A program made the translations under genes and the position numbers. From Pirellulales bacterium (GTDB lineage Bacteria > Planctomycetota > Planctomycetia > Pirellulales > Thermoguttaceae), in contig JAFGRD010000036.1 in assembly GCA_016935315.1 (NCBI GenBank), positions 1-64,000 of the forward strand: a DNA stretch of 64,000 nt, in the 5' to 3' direction. The notes below the pieces were generated by a model, which made no database searches, had not been told where the DNA came from, and saw nothing but the letters and a program-made list of their open reading frames with translations. Every line of letters begins with the position of its first letter. Position 1 is the first letter of the stretch. Positions 37,801-46,348 of the stretch are shown piece after piece.

Positions 37801-38497
37801 CGACGGCCTGCCGTATGCCGTCTGGGACATCAAAATGGAGTTGCCGCTGGAACAAGCCAAGCCGCGGCTGGAGTCGCTCCAGAAGCGAGAAAGCGACACG
37901 CCCTTCTTTCCATCGTCGAACACGATCGGCGGCAAGGTGGCCGGCAGCACGCGGACCTTGGCAATCACGGCCCTGGTGGCAAGTCTGCTGTGCATCGTCG
38001 GCTATATTTGGATCCGGTTCCAACGCGTCGTGTTCGGATTGGCGGCCGTGGTGGCTCTGGTCCACGACGTGTTGGTCACGCTGGGCGTGATTGCCATCAC
38101 CTTCTACTTGGCCAAGGTCCCTGGCGTGACCGAGGTGCTTCTGATCGATCCCTTCAAGATCGGTCTGCCGGCGTTGGCGGCGTTTCTGACCATCATCGGG
38201 TATTCGCTCAACGACACGATCGTGGTCTTCGACCGAGTCCGCGAAGTCCGGGGCAAGGCGCCGCGACTGACTCCCGACATGGTCAATTCCAGCATCAACC
38301 AGACGCTGTCCCGAACGTTGCTCACGTCGTTGACCACGCTGGTCGTCGTGGTGATCTTGTACACCTTCGGCGGTCAAGGGATTCACGGGTTTGCGTTTGC
38401 ATTGGTTGTCGGCGTCGTGGTGGGAACCTACAGCTCGGTCTTCGTGGCCTCGCCGGCCCTGGTGTGGATGAGCCGGTCCTCCGAAGCAAAGCAGTAG
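34817..38497 (+). CDS. secDF: Fused protein-export membrane protein SecDF
   Basis: 1226 residues. ATG 34817 was chosen because GAGGAG precedes it; 34787 is an in-frame alternative. Residues 1-35 form a signal peptide, followed by a fibronectin-III-like periplasmic domain (VSEAQSVDDTSATVDFRIPA...SSYLCRVCTTGIDG) before the first ordinary SecD helix. SecD hallmarks are GIDLSGGVILVYEV, the periplasmic P1 region and the transmembrane bundle with VDANVLIFERIREE. SecF begins near 36820 (DIDFTGGVSVTVLF) and ends with the NDTIVVFDRVRE bundle. Residues ~800-955 form an Ala/Pro/Glu-rich low-complexity linker inside the SecF periplasmic region. SecDF uses the proton gradient to pull secreted chains from SecYEG. 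The extra N-terminal domain and the linker are unusual. Confidence 0.95.
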   Translation: MSKNRFSQGNRVGTSFLTASLSLALLWLAPAYGAEPPTADVSEAQSVDDTSATVDFRIPATAEKFQEVTVVYGRRGGGTEKDAWQNQIKLKPLTGGQERYSVTLTDMKPESSYLCRVCTTGIDGTSETWSNTIEIRTTSTPTPWYIVLGLAALVLGLLIVPFLVGGYVARLYRMPDHGWKIGLALCTLLCSIVITWAGWPPKLGIDLSGGVILVYEVDPEKKEDPTQPLPADKMNGLITAVSQRVNPGGVKEVTVRKYGVEQIEITIPKVDAAEARRIEKIVSRAGTLEFRILANTTDHAALIDRARAESGTKLFDPADPKKLEAWWVQVYIGEKPGDRDRAEMLFSYPEVAKRTVERGGRDVTEILVVKDPFDVEGGYLKQASPGIDQRGQPCVKFQFYDRGGRRFAGLTGQNGPDPVTGFTRKLGIILNGYLRTAPAIQSTIHNEGEITGSFDREEVDDIVNVLNAGSLPAALTEEPISRLQTGPTLGRDTIEKGQWAMVASMVIVLLFMLFYYRFSGIVACGALLMNVVLILAVMIMIKAAFTLPGLAGLVLTVGMAVDANVLIFERIREELARGAALRMAIRNGFGRATTTIVDANVTTLITGIVLYAIGTDQVKGFAVTLILGVTLSMYTAIFCSRIVFDIAEKRRWISHLSMMRMLGGTRIDFLGMRRVAFVASAVVIVIGLVAVVARGKGLLDIDFTGGVSVTVLFDEPQAKVADVRKALETRANLPDLAVSDVQISNEEPLKRFVINTSQPDITDDGGKVTQQAVDVVESRIQSVFGDKLASNVVTIDRIEPIEPKTRQAAPAVEEAATGPAARLDTPAKNRNDLPDDTVLALADSASVPTTSADAPEAKTAPAIEAGPSEEPAAETGPAAEGDAGKEPAAEAGPEEPTGGAPDPPATAPPAAAPQAEAPKATSEPPRADAEAGETPTGKPAVVPRDASVGGTEATLTFAHEITSETLTEMLASEFGSAESVPNVLLSSPEEGYEEGDGLPYAVWDIKMELPLEQAKPRLESLQKRESDTPFFPSSNTIGGKVAGSTRTLAITALVASLLCIVGYIWIRFQRVVFGLAAVVALVHDVLVTLGVIAITFYLAKVPGVTEVLLIDPFKIGLPALAAFLTIIGYSLNDTIVVFDRVREVRGKAPRLTPDMVNSSINQTLSRTLLTSLTTLVVVVILYTFGGQGIHGFAFALVVGVVVGTYSSVFVASPALVWMSRSSEAKQ

Positions 38498-38500
38498 GCC

Positions 38501-38588
38501 TATTGATGTTTGCATCGTGAATGATCCAGGCCGACCAACGGGAGGCCGGGCAGGTCGCCCTCGCGCGTTGAGTGTGCAAGCGTCAATA
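38501..38588. repeat. Dispersed repeat family 2, copy 1
   Basis: The 88-bp unit begins TATTGATGTTTGCATCG and ends GTGTGCAAGCGTCAATA. Its ends are inverted repeats matching at 12 of 14 positions. The body shares GAATGATCCAGGCCG and TCGCCCTCGCGC with the copy at 48934-49036. It starts four bases after the secDF stop codon. Confidence 0.75.
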
Positions 38589-38705
38589 AACCTACCGGCG
38601 GCAAGCGGCAGCGGGACGGTGCGGACTGGCCATTCGGCAGCCGGTTCGCTAGACTGTCGGGCGAGAGTCGCATGACGCCGTTGCCCCCTGCCCCGTGAGC
38701 CACCG

Positions 38706-39944
38706 ATGAACGTCATTCTCTTCGAGGATAGCCTGGTTCCCCAGCTTTACCCCGTCACAATCGGACGACCTGCCTTCTCATTGGCCTGCGGAAGCTATCG
38801 GCTTCTCGATCTCATCGATCGATTGGGCCATCCGGTGAGCGTTGTGGTGCGACCGCATCTGCAGGATCTCGTGAAAGCTGATTCTCCGGATGTGCTTTCG
38901 GCGACCCCTCCGAAGAATGGCTCGATTCTGCTGGTCAATGCCCGGATCGTTCCCAGTGTCACATCGCTTAAACGCCTAAGGGCGTGGAGTTCCCAAGGTC
39001 GGCCGGGCGTGATTCTCTCGGACGGGAGCGTAGCGGCTGCGCTGGTGGGGCCCAAACACCCACTTCCCGCGGCCGATCTTTCGGTCGAACAATTCGCGGC
39101 CTGGGTCTTGGGTCTGAAACTTCCCGAGGCCGACGTCGAATTGCCGCTTTTCCAGTATCCCCACGATTTGATCCGACACCATTTCGGGGCACTCTCGGAG
39201 AACCTCGAAGACCGTCTTTCTCGTGGAGACTACCAAGAGATTGCCGAAGGTGTGTTTGCTGCCTCAGGTGCCAGTCTGGGCCAGCACGTCGTTGCGCATT
39301 CCGGACAGGGGCCGATCGTGCTGGAGAAGGACGCCAGCATCGGGCCTTACTGTTACCTCAGCGGACCGGTTCATATCGGCGCCGGGGCGCGAGTGATCGA
39401 GCACGCAGCGATCAAGGACGGTGTCGCCCTGGGACATACCGTGAAGATCGGGGGGGAGATCGAGCGTTCGATCATTGAACCCTACACCAACAAACAGCAC
39501 CATGGTTTCCTGGGGCACAGCTATCTGGGCAGTTGGGTCAATCTGGGAGCTGGCACCAGCAATAGTGACCTCAAGAATACCTACGGCCAGGTAAGCATGG
39601 AGTATGACGGCCGCAAGGTGGCCACCGGGATGCAGTTTGTCGGCTGTATCTTCGGCGATTACGCCAAGACGGCCGTCAACACCAGCATTTTTACCGGCAA
39701 GACGATCGGCGCGTGCACCATGGTCTACGGCTTCGTGACGACCAACGTACCCAGTTTTGTCAACTACGCCCGGCTCTTCGGCCAGGTTACCGAAGCCCCG
39801 GTGAAAGTGATGATCGACACGCAGGCCCGGATGTTCCAGCGGCGAAACGTGACGCAACGCCCCTGCGACATCCAACTGCTCGAGGACATGTACCAATTGA
39901 CACGGCACGAGCGGCAACTCGCGGTCGAGCCGTTATCGCTATAG
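38706..39944 (+). CDS. GlmU-like sugar nucleotidyltransferase
   Basis: 412 residues from ATG 38706. The N-terminal ~190 residues are an NTP_transf_4-type domain (MNVILFEDSLVPQLYPVTIG, ending near the PHDLIRHH motif). The rest is a left-handed parallel beta-helix of hexapeptide repeats (GQGPIVLEKDASIGPYCYL, IGAGARVIEHAAIKDGVALG) with the conserved segments FLGHSYLGSWVNLGAGTSNS and KTAVNTSIFTG. Such proteins transfer nucleotides to sugar phosphates, often with acyl or acetyl transfer in the beta-helix. The exact substrate is not evident; it is not canonical GlmU because the N-terminal motif differs from the classic LAAGxGTRM. Confidence 0.88.
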   Translation: MNVILFEDSLVPQLYPVTIGRPAFSLACGSYRLLDLIDRLGHPVSVVVRPHLQDLVKADSPDVLSATPPKNGSILLVNARIVPSVTSLKRLRAWSSQGRPGVILSDGSVAAALVGPKHPLPAADLSVEQFAAWVLGLKLPEADVELPLFQYPHDLIRHHFGALSENLEDRLSRGDYQEIAEGVFAASGASLGQHVVAHSGQGPIVLEKDASIGPYCYLSGPVHIGAGARVIEHAAIKDGVALGHTVKIGGEIERSIIEPYTNKQHHGFLGHSYLGSWVNLGAGTSNSDLKNTYGQVSMEYDGRKVATGMQFVGCIFGDYAKTAVNTSIFTGKTIGACTMVYGFVTTNVPSFVNYARLFGQVTEAPVKVMIDTQARMFQRRNVTQRPCDIQLLEDMYQLTRHERQLAVEPLSL

Positions 39945-40077
39945 GACTGTTGCAGTCGCCGCAGCAGGCGGCGATAATCCGGACGTGCGCCGAGGGCATC
40001 AAACCATCGCCAGATCGACTGTCGGCTTGCACGCTGGGCGAGAAACAAACCACTTGAACACTGGGGGAGTACACGAA

Positions 40078-43000
40078 ATGAGCCGTCAGCACGATCGTCG
40101 GTTTCGAGTTGTCCATGTCTTCGTGTTCCTTGCCGGTCTGTTTGGCCTGGCGCTCGCCACAACCTCGGGCGCGGCGGAAGTGTCGCCAGAGGCAGAATCC
40201 GCGCTTCAGCAGATCGGGATGCGCCGAGGCATCTGCGCCGTGCTCGGACTACCCCAGCACGGTGGAGCAGGGCTGGTGTGCGAGGTGGCACGCGGCAGCG
40301 AGCTGCTCGTCTATTTCCAGTCGCCCGATTCCAGCGAGGTGGAAGCGGTGAGAAAGGCAGCCGCCGAGGCGGGACTGCTGGGGAACCGGTTGTTCGCCGA
40401 CGCCGGCGACTGCCGCCACGTCCATCTGGCCGACGATCTAGCCGGCGCGGTACTGGTTTCACCCTCCGTCGAGAAGGCCATCCACGACGCGGAGCTGCTG
40501 CGGATCTTGCACCCGCTCGGAAAGGCCGTCGTCGGGGAGCGACGACTGGTCAAACCCGTTCCCAAGGGCGTCGACTCGTGGAGCCACCCCTACCACGGCC
40601 CAGACAACAACCCGCAGTCAACCGATCAGTTGGCCAGGGCGCCTTATCTCACGCAGTTCCTGGCCGAGCCGATGTTCTGTCCCATGCCGGAGATCTCGGT
40701 GGCGGCCGGCGGGCGCGTGTTCCGTGCGTTCGGACACATCGCCCACAAGGCCAACCAGAATGCCATGCTCAACACGCTGATTTGCGCCAACGCGTACAAC
40801 GGCACAATCCTCTGGACCCGGCGGCTGCCCGAGGGGTTCATGATCCACCGCAACACAATGATTGCCACGCCCAAGACGCTCTATCTGGCCGACCATCGCT
40901 CGTGCAAGCTGATCGACGCGGCCAGCGGCGAGGTGACCGACGAGATCGTCGTGCCGGCGGGCGTTTCGGACGGCCCGGTCTGGAAGTGGATGGCTCTGGT
41001 CGACGGCGTGCTGTATGCCCTGGTGGGTGGGCAAGAGGTCGCGATCTCCACCGAGAAGTCGAACGTGCCCGGCATGGGCCACTGGCCCTGGGGCATGTGG
41101 CAAGGCCACGATTACGCCAACCCCAAGACCAACTTTGGCTTCGGCCGGACGTTCCTGGCGCTGGATCCGCACACGAAGAAGGTCCTCTGGACCCATCGCG
41201 ATGCCGACTTTTTCGACAGCCGAGGCGTCTGCATGCGGGGCAATCGGATCTATGGCTACAGTCCCGGCAAGTTTCTGGCGTGCTTCGACGCGAAGAACGG
41301 CAAGGTGGTCTACAAGAACGCCGATGCCGAATTGTTGAAGGCCATCGGCCCCGAGGGAAAGGCACAGCATTACGTCACCGGCTATTCCACGACCACCTAT
41401 ATCAAGTGCGACGACCGGTTCGTCTTCTTTGCCGGCCCCCAGCGAAGCCGACTGGTGGTGGCGCGGGCCGAAGACGGCAAGCTCCTCTGGCAGAAGGAGC
41501 ACGGCAACTATCAACTGGTGCTGCGCGACGACGGCATCTATGCCGCCGGGCCCCAGCAGGCCCCGTCGCCGGCGCGGAACGTCGGCTACAAGCTGGATTA
41601 CGAAACCGGCAAGGTCCTGGCGGAGTTGCCCATGCGCCGTGCCTGTACCCGGGCCACCGGCAGCGTGGACAGCGTTTTCTTCCGCGCCTCCGGCGGGACC
41701 GTGCGGATCGTCACGGCCACCAACGACGCCCGCCACATCACGCCGATGCGTCCGCCCTGCCACGACGGCGTGATCATTTCAGACGGCCATCTCTTCTGGG
41801 GGCCGTGGATGTGCGGCTGTCAGCTTTCCTTGTATGGCCATATCGGACTGGCCCCGGCCGGCGATTTCAACTTCCGGCCCGGCGTCGCTTCGTCGCGGCT
41901 GACGACGTTTGCCGATGCCGCGTCGGTCGAGCCACTGGACGCTGAGCACGGTGATTGGCCGGCCTACCAGGGCGACAACGCCCGCTCGTCGACCTCGGCA
42001 ACCGGTATCCCTCGGCAAGTGACGCATCAGTGGACCTTTGAAGTTCCTTCCGGCGGCTTTCCCAGCGCACCGGTTGCCGCCGCCGGCCTGGTCTTCTTCG
42101 GCGACCGCCAGGGCGCGGTTCGCGCGATCGACGCAGCCGACGGGACGCTCCGCTGGGAGGCCTACGCGGCGGGGCCGGTCTTCTTCCCGCCCGCCATCGA
42201 GAACGGTCGCCTCTTCGTCGGCTCGGCCGATGGCCGGGTGTACGCCTTCGAGGCGGCGACGGGTCGCCCGCTGTGGACCTTCCGCGCCGCGCCGGCCGAT
42301 CGCTGGATTCCCGTCTACGGCAAACTGATCTCGACCTGGCCGGTCGCCGGCGGAGTGGTTGCTGAAGACGGCGCCGTTTACGCGGCGGCCGGAATTGCCC
42401 ACTACGACGGCACGCACGTCTACGCGCTGGACGCCGCCACCGGGAAGGTCAAGTGGTGTAATGACACTTCGGGCGCCACGTCGGCCAAGACCCAGAGCGG
42501 CGTGAGCCTTCAAGGCAGCCTGGCAATCCGGCACGGCGAGTTGCGGTTTGTCGGCGGGGGCGTTCACGAAGAGGCCCGATACGATCTGGCCACCGGCGAG
42601 TGTCTCAATCCGCCCCACGACGTTCCCAACGCCGTGTTTCATACGGCGTTCTACGCCTACTATCCCGACTATGGCGAGTACACGTCGCTCGACTGTCCGC
42701 TGCCCGATGGGACGTCGCTCTGCTACGACATCACCTACGAAGGCAGTTGGCACGGCAATCTGATGCTCTTGCCGGCGCTTCCCGCGGGCACGCCAAGACC
42801 GGTCAAGCCGGTTTCCCGTTGGGGTGTGCAATGGCGGCGCGGCCAGGGGCCCAAGACCGTTTGGCAGCAGCCGGCCGACCGGCTGTTCAATAGCCTGATC
42901 GTCGGCGGGAACGTCGTGCTGGCCGCCGGGCACACGGGCCCCGATGACGCGAAAGCCTCCTTCCTCTCGGCAATCAAGGCGGAAGACGGCTCCGAGCTTT

Positions 43001-43116
43001 GGCGCAAAGACCTCCCCGGGGCCGTTGTCAAGGGTGGCACGGCGGTCAATCGCCAAGGACAGATCTTCGTCTCGCTGGAAAGCGGCCAGGTGCTCGCTTA
43101 CGGAAGCGACGACTGA
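40078..43116 (+). CDS. Exported PQQ-type beta-propeller protein
   Basis: 1012 residues. ATG 40078 follows GGGGGAG, and a longer in-frame start lacks one. A signal peptide (VVHVFVFLAGLFGLALATTSGAAE) is followed by an N-terminal region (RRGICAVLGLPQHGGAGLVC) and PQQ_2/BamB-like blades, e.g. TILWTRRLPEGF, AIDAADGTLRWEAYAAGPVF, YAFEAATGRPLWTFRA, YALDAATGKVKWCND. These proteins fold as seven- or eight-bladed propellers; many planctomycetal ones bind no quinone and may have carbohydrate-related roles. It stands 133 bases after the GlmU-like gene and ends convergently with the oxidoreductase. It could be an oxidoreductase or a structural protein. Confidence 0.85.
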   Translation: MSRQHDRRFRVVHVFVFLAGLFGLALATTSGAAEVSPEAESALQQIGMRRGICAVLGLPQHGGAGLVCEVARGSELLVYFQSPDSSEVEAVRKAAAEAGLLGNRLFADAGDCRHVHLADDLAGAVLVSPSVEKAIHDAELLRILHPLGKAVVGERRLVKPVPKGVDSWSHPYHGPDNNPQSTDQLARAPYLTQFLAEPMFCPMPEISVAAGGRVFRAFGHIAHKANQNAMLNTLICANAYNGTILWTRRLPEGFMIHRNTMIATPKTLYLADHRSCKLIDAASGEVTDEIVVPAGVSDGPVWKWMALVDGVLYALVGGQEVAISTEKSNVPGMGHWPWGMWQGHDYANPKTNFGFGRTFLALDPHTKKVLWTHRDADFFDSRGVCMRGNRIYGYSPGKFLACFDAKNGKVVYKNADAELLKAIGPEGKAQHYVTGYSTTTYIKCDDRFVFFAGPQRSRLVVARAEDGKLLWQKEHGNYQLVLRDDGIYAAGPQQAPSPARNVGYKLDYETGKVLAELPMRRACTRATGSVDSVFFRASGGTVRIVTATNDARHITPMRPPCHDGVIISDGHLFWGPWMCGCQLSLYGHIGLAPAGDFNFRPGVASSRLTTFADAASVEPLDAEHGDWPAYQGDNARSSTSATGIPRQVTHQWTFEVPSGGFPSAPVAAAGLVFFGDRQGAVRAIDAADGTLRWEAYAAGPVFFPPAIENGRLFVGSADGRVYAFEAATGRPLWTFRAAPADRWIPVYGKLISTWPVAGGVVAEDGAVYAAAGIAHYDGTHVYALDAATGKVKWCNDTSGATSAKTQSGVSLQGSLAIRHGELRFVGGGVHEEARYDLATGECLNPPHDVPNAVFHTAFYAYYPDYGEYTSLDCPLPDGTSLCYDITYEGSWHGNLMLLPALPAGTPRPVKPVSRWGVQWRRGQGPKTVWQQPADRLFNSLIVGGNVVLAAGHTGPDDAKASFLSAIKAEDGSELWRKDLPGAVVKGGTAVNRQGQIFVSLESGQVLAYGSDD

Positions 43117-43162
43117 CGGATTCTGCTACGATGCGCGTTGTGCTGCTCGCACGGCGAGTTGC

Positions 43163-44455
43163 CTACACGTCCAGCGTGTATCCCTCACCATACTGAGGCT
43201 TCACCAACGATTCCAGTCCGTCGATGTTGGTGGCCTTCATGTTCTTCGAGTCCCACTGAACCTTCGGCCCCTCGCCGTCGGCAGCCACCCAGACGGCCAG
43301 ATTGCCCAACAGGACCGTTTCGGTAAGCGGGCTGGCGTAGTCGGGGAAGTTGGACACGGCGGGCTCGCCGCCGCGGATGGCACGGACCCATTCTTCGAAG
43401 TGGCCGGGGGACTTGGGGTATTCGACCTCCATATCGGTTCCGCCGATCAACTGGCCGCCGTTGATCTTGCCCTTGTCTCCGACGATCAACGAGCTGCCGC
43501 TGGGCTTCTGGCCTTCGAACAGCGCTTCGTTCGGCATCTTGCCGCCGTCGTACCAGACCATCTTCACCCCCGGGCGCGAGTCGTCGTCGGCGAATTCGTA
43601 GGTAATCACCGACCACTTGGGGAAACTGTCCTTGTTGTGCTTGGAGGTTACCGCTTGGACGGAGATCGGATTGTGGAAATTCAGGCCCATGTGCGCCATG
43701 TTCATCTCGTGGCATGCCATGTCGCCCAAGGCCCCGGTGCCGAAATCCCACCAGCCGCGCCACGCGAACGGATGATAGCCGTTGCCGTAGGGGCGCTTCG
43801 GGGCCGGGCCGAGCCAGAGGTCCCATTTCAGGTGCTCGGGCGGGTCCTTCGGTTCCGGCCGGGGACCACCTTGCGGCCAGATCGGGCGGTTCGTCCAGAC
43901 GTGGACCTCTTTGACGGTGCCGATGGCTCCCGCCCGCATCAGCGCCGCGGCGCGGCGCAGGCCGTCCGACGCGGTGCCCTGGTTGCCCATCTGCGTGGCC
44001 AGGCCCTTCTCGCGAGCCACTTGGCCCATCAGCCGGGCTTCGTAGATCGAATGGGTCAGCGGCTTCTGGCAGAAGCAGTGCTTGCCCATCCGCATGGCCA
44101 TCAGCGCCGCCGGGGCGTGGACGTGGTCGGGCGTGCTGACGGTGACCGCGTCGATGCTCTTTTCCATCTCTTCGAGCATCTTGCGGAAGTCGGTGTACTT
44201 CTTGGCCTTGTCAAACTTGTTGCCCGCGCCGTCCAGCCGGCCGGTGTCGACATCGCAGATCGCGACCATGTCGCCGTGGCGCCCCGCGTCGCCCGAATCG
44301 CTGGAGCCTTTGCCGCCGATGCCCACGCTGGCCATGGCGATCCGCTCGTTGGGCGAGTTGCTCTGCTGGGCTTGCACGCCGCCAGCAACCCAATATCCGA
44401 TCCCGGTGGCGGCGGTGGTTTTCAAGAACTGACGACGGCTTGCACGGATAGCCAT
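43163..44455 (-). CDS. Tat-exported Gfo/Idh/MocA oxidoreductase (copy 1)
   Basis: 430 residues from ATG 44455 with an AGGAG site. The Tat leader is SRRQFLKTTAATGIGYWVAGG. The Rossmann NAD(P)-binding part begins IAMASVGIGGKGSSDSGDAG, followed by AICDVDTGRLD, VTVSTPDHVHAPAAL and GKHCFCQKPLTH with the conserved Lys of the KP motif. The GFO_IDH_MocA C-terminal region holds WWDFGTGALGDMACH with a likely catalytic His. Substrates in this family are sugars or polyols; being exported, it would need an exported or pre-loaded cofactor. It is the downstream member of a tandem pair. Confidence 0.93.
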   Translation of the reverse strand: MAIRASRRQFLKTTAATGIGYWVAGGVQAQQSNSPNERIAMASVGIGGKGSSDSGDAGRHGDMVAICDVDTGRLDGAGNKFDKAKKYTDFRKMLEEMEKSIDAVTVSTPDHVHAPAALMAMRMGKHCFCQKPLTHSIYEARLMGQVAREKGLATQMGNQGTASDGLRRAAALMRAGAIGTVKEVHVWTNRPIWPQGGPRPEPKDPPEHLKWDLWLGPAPKRPYGNGYHPFAWRGWWDFGTGALGDMACHEMNMAHMGLNFHNPISVQAVTSKHNKDSFPKWSVITYEFADDDSRPGVKMVWYDGGKMPNEALFEGQKPSGSSLIVGDKGKINGGQLIGGTDMEVEYPKSPGHFEEWVRAIRGGEPAVSNFPDYASPLTETVLLGNLAVWVAADGEGPKVQWDSKNMKATNIDGLESLVKPQYGEGYTLDV

Positions 44456-44663
44456 AACAAGAACTCCTTTGCTCGTGGCGAGCGGTTAGGTGGGACTTGG
44501 GGTGGGTGGTTGCCGCTTCCTTGCCGCATGACTCACAGCATAACCCGTGGCGTCGCGGTTGGCAAGCAGGGCGAGGAGGCCTCCGGGGAACCGGCCCGAG
44601 CCGCCCGCCCGGGGCGGAAGTCACCGGCCCCCGAGTCGCGTGAGGCGGCGATTCCGACCGGCC

Positions 44664-44708
44664 AAAAAAAGGGCCGCCGGCAACGACCCGTGATCGCCGC
44701 CGGCGGCC
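44664..44708 (-). terminator. Rho-independent terminator after oxidoreductase copy 2
   Basis: Read on the minus strand, arm GGCCGCCGGC (44699-44708) pairs perfectly with GCCGGCGGCC (44672-44681), and a run of seven T follows (44664-44670). It lies 26 bases past the stop of the gene ending at 44735, so copies 1 and 2 are probably separate transcripts. Confidence 0.85.
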
Positions 44709-44734
44709 TGAGCGGAAAGATGCCCGAGCCGCTG

Positions 44735-46060
44735 TTAGACGTCGAGCGTGTAGCCGTCGCGGTAAACGGGCTTGACGATATTCTCCAGGCCGGAGATGTT
44801 CTTGACCTTCAGATTCTGGGCATCCCATTGGACCCGCTCGCCTTCGCCGTCGGCGGCAACATAGACGGCCAGGTTGCCCAACAGGATCGTTTCGGTCAGA
44901 CCGCCGGCGTAATCGGCGAAGCTGGATCTGGCCGGCTTGCCGCCCTTGATCGCATTGACCCATTCCTCGAAGTGGCCGGGCGACTTGTCGTACTCCAACC
45001 CGTCATCGGAATCATCGATGTCGCCGTAGAGCTTGTCGATTCCGCCGTAATCGTTGCCCGAGTAGAGCTTGCCCTTGGTGCCGATCACCACGCAACCGCT
45101 GCCTTGGGGCTTGTCGCCGTCGAGCAGTTCGGGATCGGGCCGCTTGCCGCCGTCCATCCAGGTGAACTTAACGGCCGGACGCCAGTCGGTGGCCGGGAAC
45201 TCGAAATCGATGATCGACCACTTGGGATAGCTGTCCCTGTTGTGGCCCGAGGTGACTGCCTGGACCGACGTGGGGTTGAACAGATCCAATCCCATGTAGG
45301 GCATGTTCACGGTGTGGCAGGCCATGTCGCCCAAGGCGCCGGTGCCGAAGTCCCACCAGCCGCGCCAGGCAAACGGATGATAGCCGTTGCCGTAGGGGCG
45401 TTCCGCCGCGGGGCCGAGCCAGAGGTCCCATTTGAGGTGCTCCGGCGGGTCTTTCGGCTCGGGCCGAGGGCCGCCCTGAGGCCAAATGGGGCGATTCGAC
45501 CAGACAACCACCTCTTTCGGCGTACCAAGCCGGCCGGCCCGCATCATGGCGGCCGCCTTGCGCAATCCGCTGCCTGCCGTGCCCTGGTTGCCCATCTGCG
45601 TAGCCACGCCCTTCTCCTTGGCGACCTTGCCCATCAGCCGCGCCTCGTAAATCGTGTGGGTCAGCGGCTTCTGGCAGAAGCAATGCTTGCCCATCCGCAT
45701 GGCCATCAGCGCAGCCGGAGCGTGCGTATGGTCGGGCGTGCTGACGGTGACCGCGTCGATGCTCTTTTCCATCTCTTCGAGCAGCTTGCGGAAGTCGGTG
45801 TACTGCTTTGCCTTGGTGAACTTCTTGCCCGTACCCTCCAGTCGTCCGGTGTCGACGTCGCAGATGGCAACCATGTCGCCGTACCTGCCGGCATCGCCCG
45901 AGTCGCTGGAGCCCTTGCCGCCAATGCCGATGCTGGCCATGGCGATCCGTTCGTTGGGGGAATTACTCTCCTGCGCCGAAACGCCACCGGCCACCCAGTA
46001 GCCAATGCCGGTTGCGGCGGTCGTTTGCAGGAATTGACGACGAGTAGCTTTAGAAGCCAT
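44735..46060 (-). CDS. Tat-exported Gfo/Idh/MocA oxidoreductase (copy 2)
   Basis: 441 residues. ATG 46060 was chosen for its AGGAG site and because the Tat leader (TRRQFLQTTAATGIGYWVAGG) begins there. It is collinear with copy 1 and identical over long stretches, including KSIDAVTVSTPDH, QMGNQGTA, RPIWPQGGPRPEPKDPPEHL and WWDFGTGALGDMACH. It has a short insertion near residues 355-370 (YGGIDKLYGDIDDSDDGLEY). The pair arose by tandem duplication. A strong terminator follows it, and the shared promoter regions look alike around the ribosome binding site (CAAAGGAGTT). Confidence 0.93.
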   Translation of the reverse strand: MASKATRRQFLQTTAATGIGYWVAGGVSAQESNSPNERIAMASIGIGGKGSSDSGDAGRYGDMVAICDVDTGRLEGTGKKFTKAKQYTDFRKLLEEMEKSIDAVTVSTPDHTHAPAALMAMRMGKHCFCQKPLTHTIYEARLMGKVAKEKGVATQMGNQGTAGSGLRKAAAMMRAGRLGTPKEVVVWSNRPIWPQGGPRPEPKDPPEHLKWDLWLGPAAERPYGNGYHPFAWRGWWDFGTGALGDMACHTVNMPYMGLDLFNPTSVQAVTSGHNRDSYPKWSIIDFEFPATDWRPAVKFTWMDGGKRPDPELLDGDKPQGSGCVVIGTKGKLYSGNDYGGIDKLYGDIDDSDDGLEYDKSPGHFEEWVNAIKGGKPARSSFADYAGGLTETILLGNLAVYVAADGEGERVQWDAQNLKVKNISGLENIVKPVYRDGYTLDV

Positions 46061-46348
46061 AACGCAAAACTCCTTTGCTCCTTGATCAAGGGATGGACTG
46101 CCGGTTGCCCGTTGCTGCCGCCCACTAGGCAGCAGAACCCACACCATAACGTTGGAACGCGACTCTTGCAAGACTCTTCGCGATCCGCGGTTCGTAGTTG
46201 TCCGAACCCCCTCGCCGGGGGCGATCCGCGCAGGAGATTCGGGCTTCTGCCGATCGCAAGAGGGTTTGCGTCCCGGCTGCTTTCCCGGTACGCTGAAGTT
46301 TTGCATTCAGCCGCAAGTATGTCAACTTTTTCCAAGGAGTTTGAGGCA

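Noticed and set aside
34835-38716. 1293-codon open frame antisense to secDF
   Set aside because: It mirrors secDF in a GC-rich genome with strong third-position bias. Its translation has no recognisable family and secDF is unmistakable.
42944-46348. A continuous plus-strand frame of 1601 codons leading into the LRR protein
   Set aside because: It runs antisense through two clear oxidoreductase genes; the real protein begins at the lipoprotein signal at 46349 with its own ribosome binding site.
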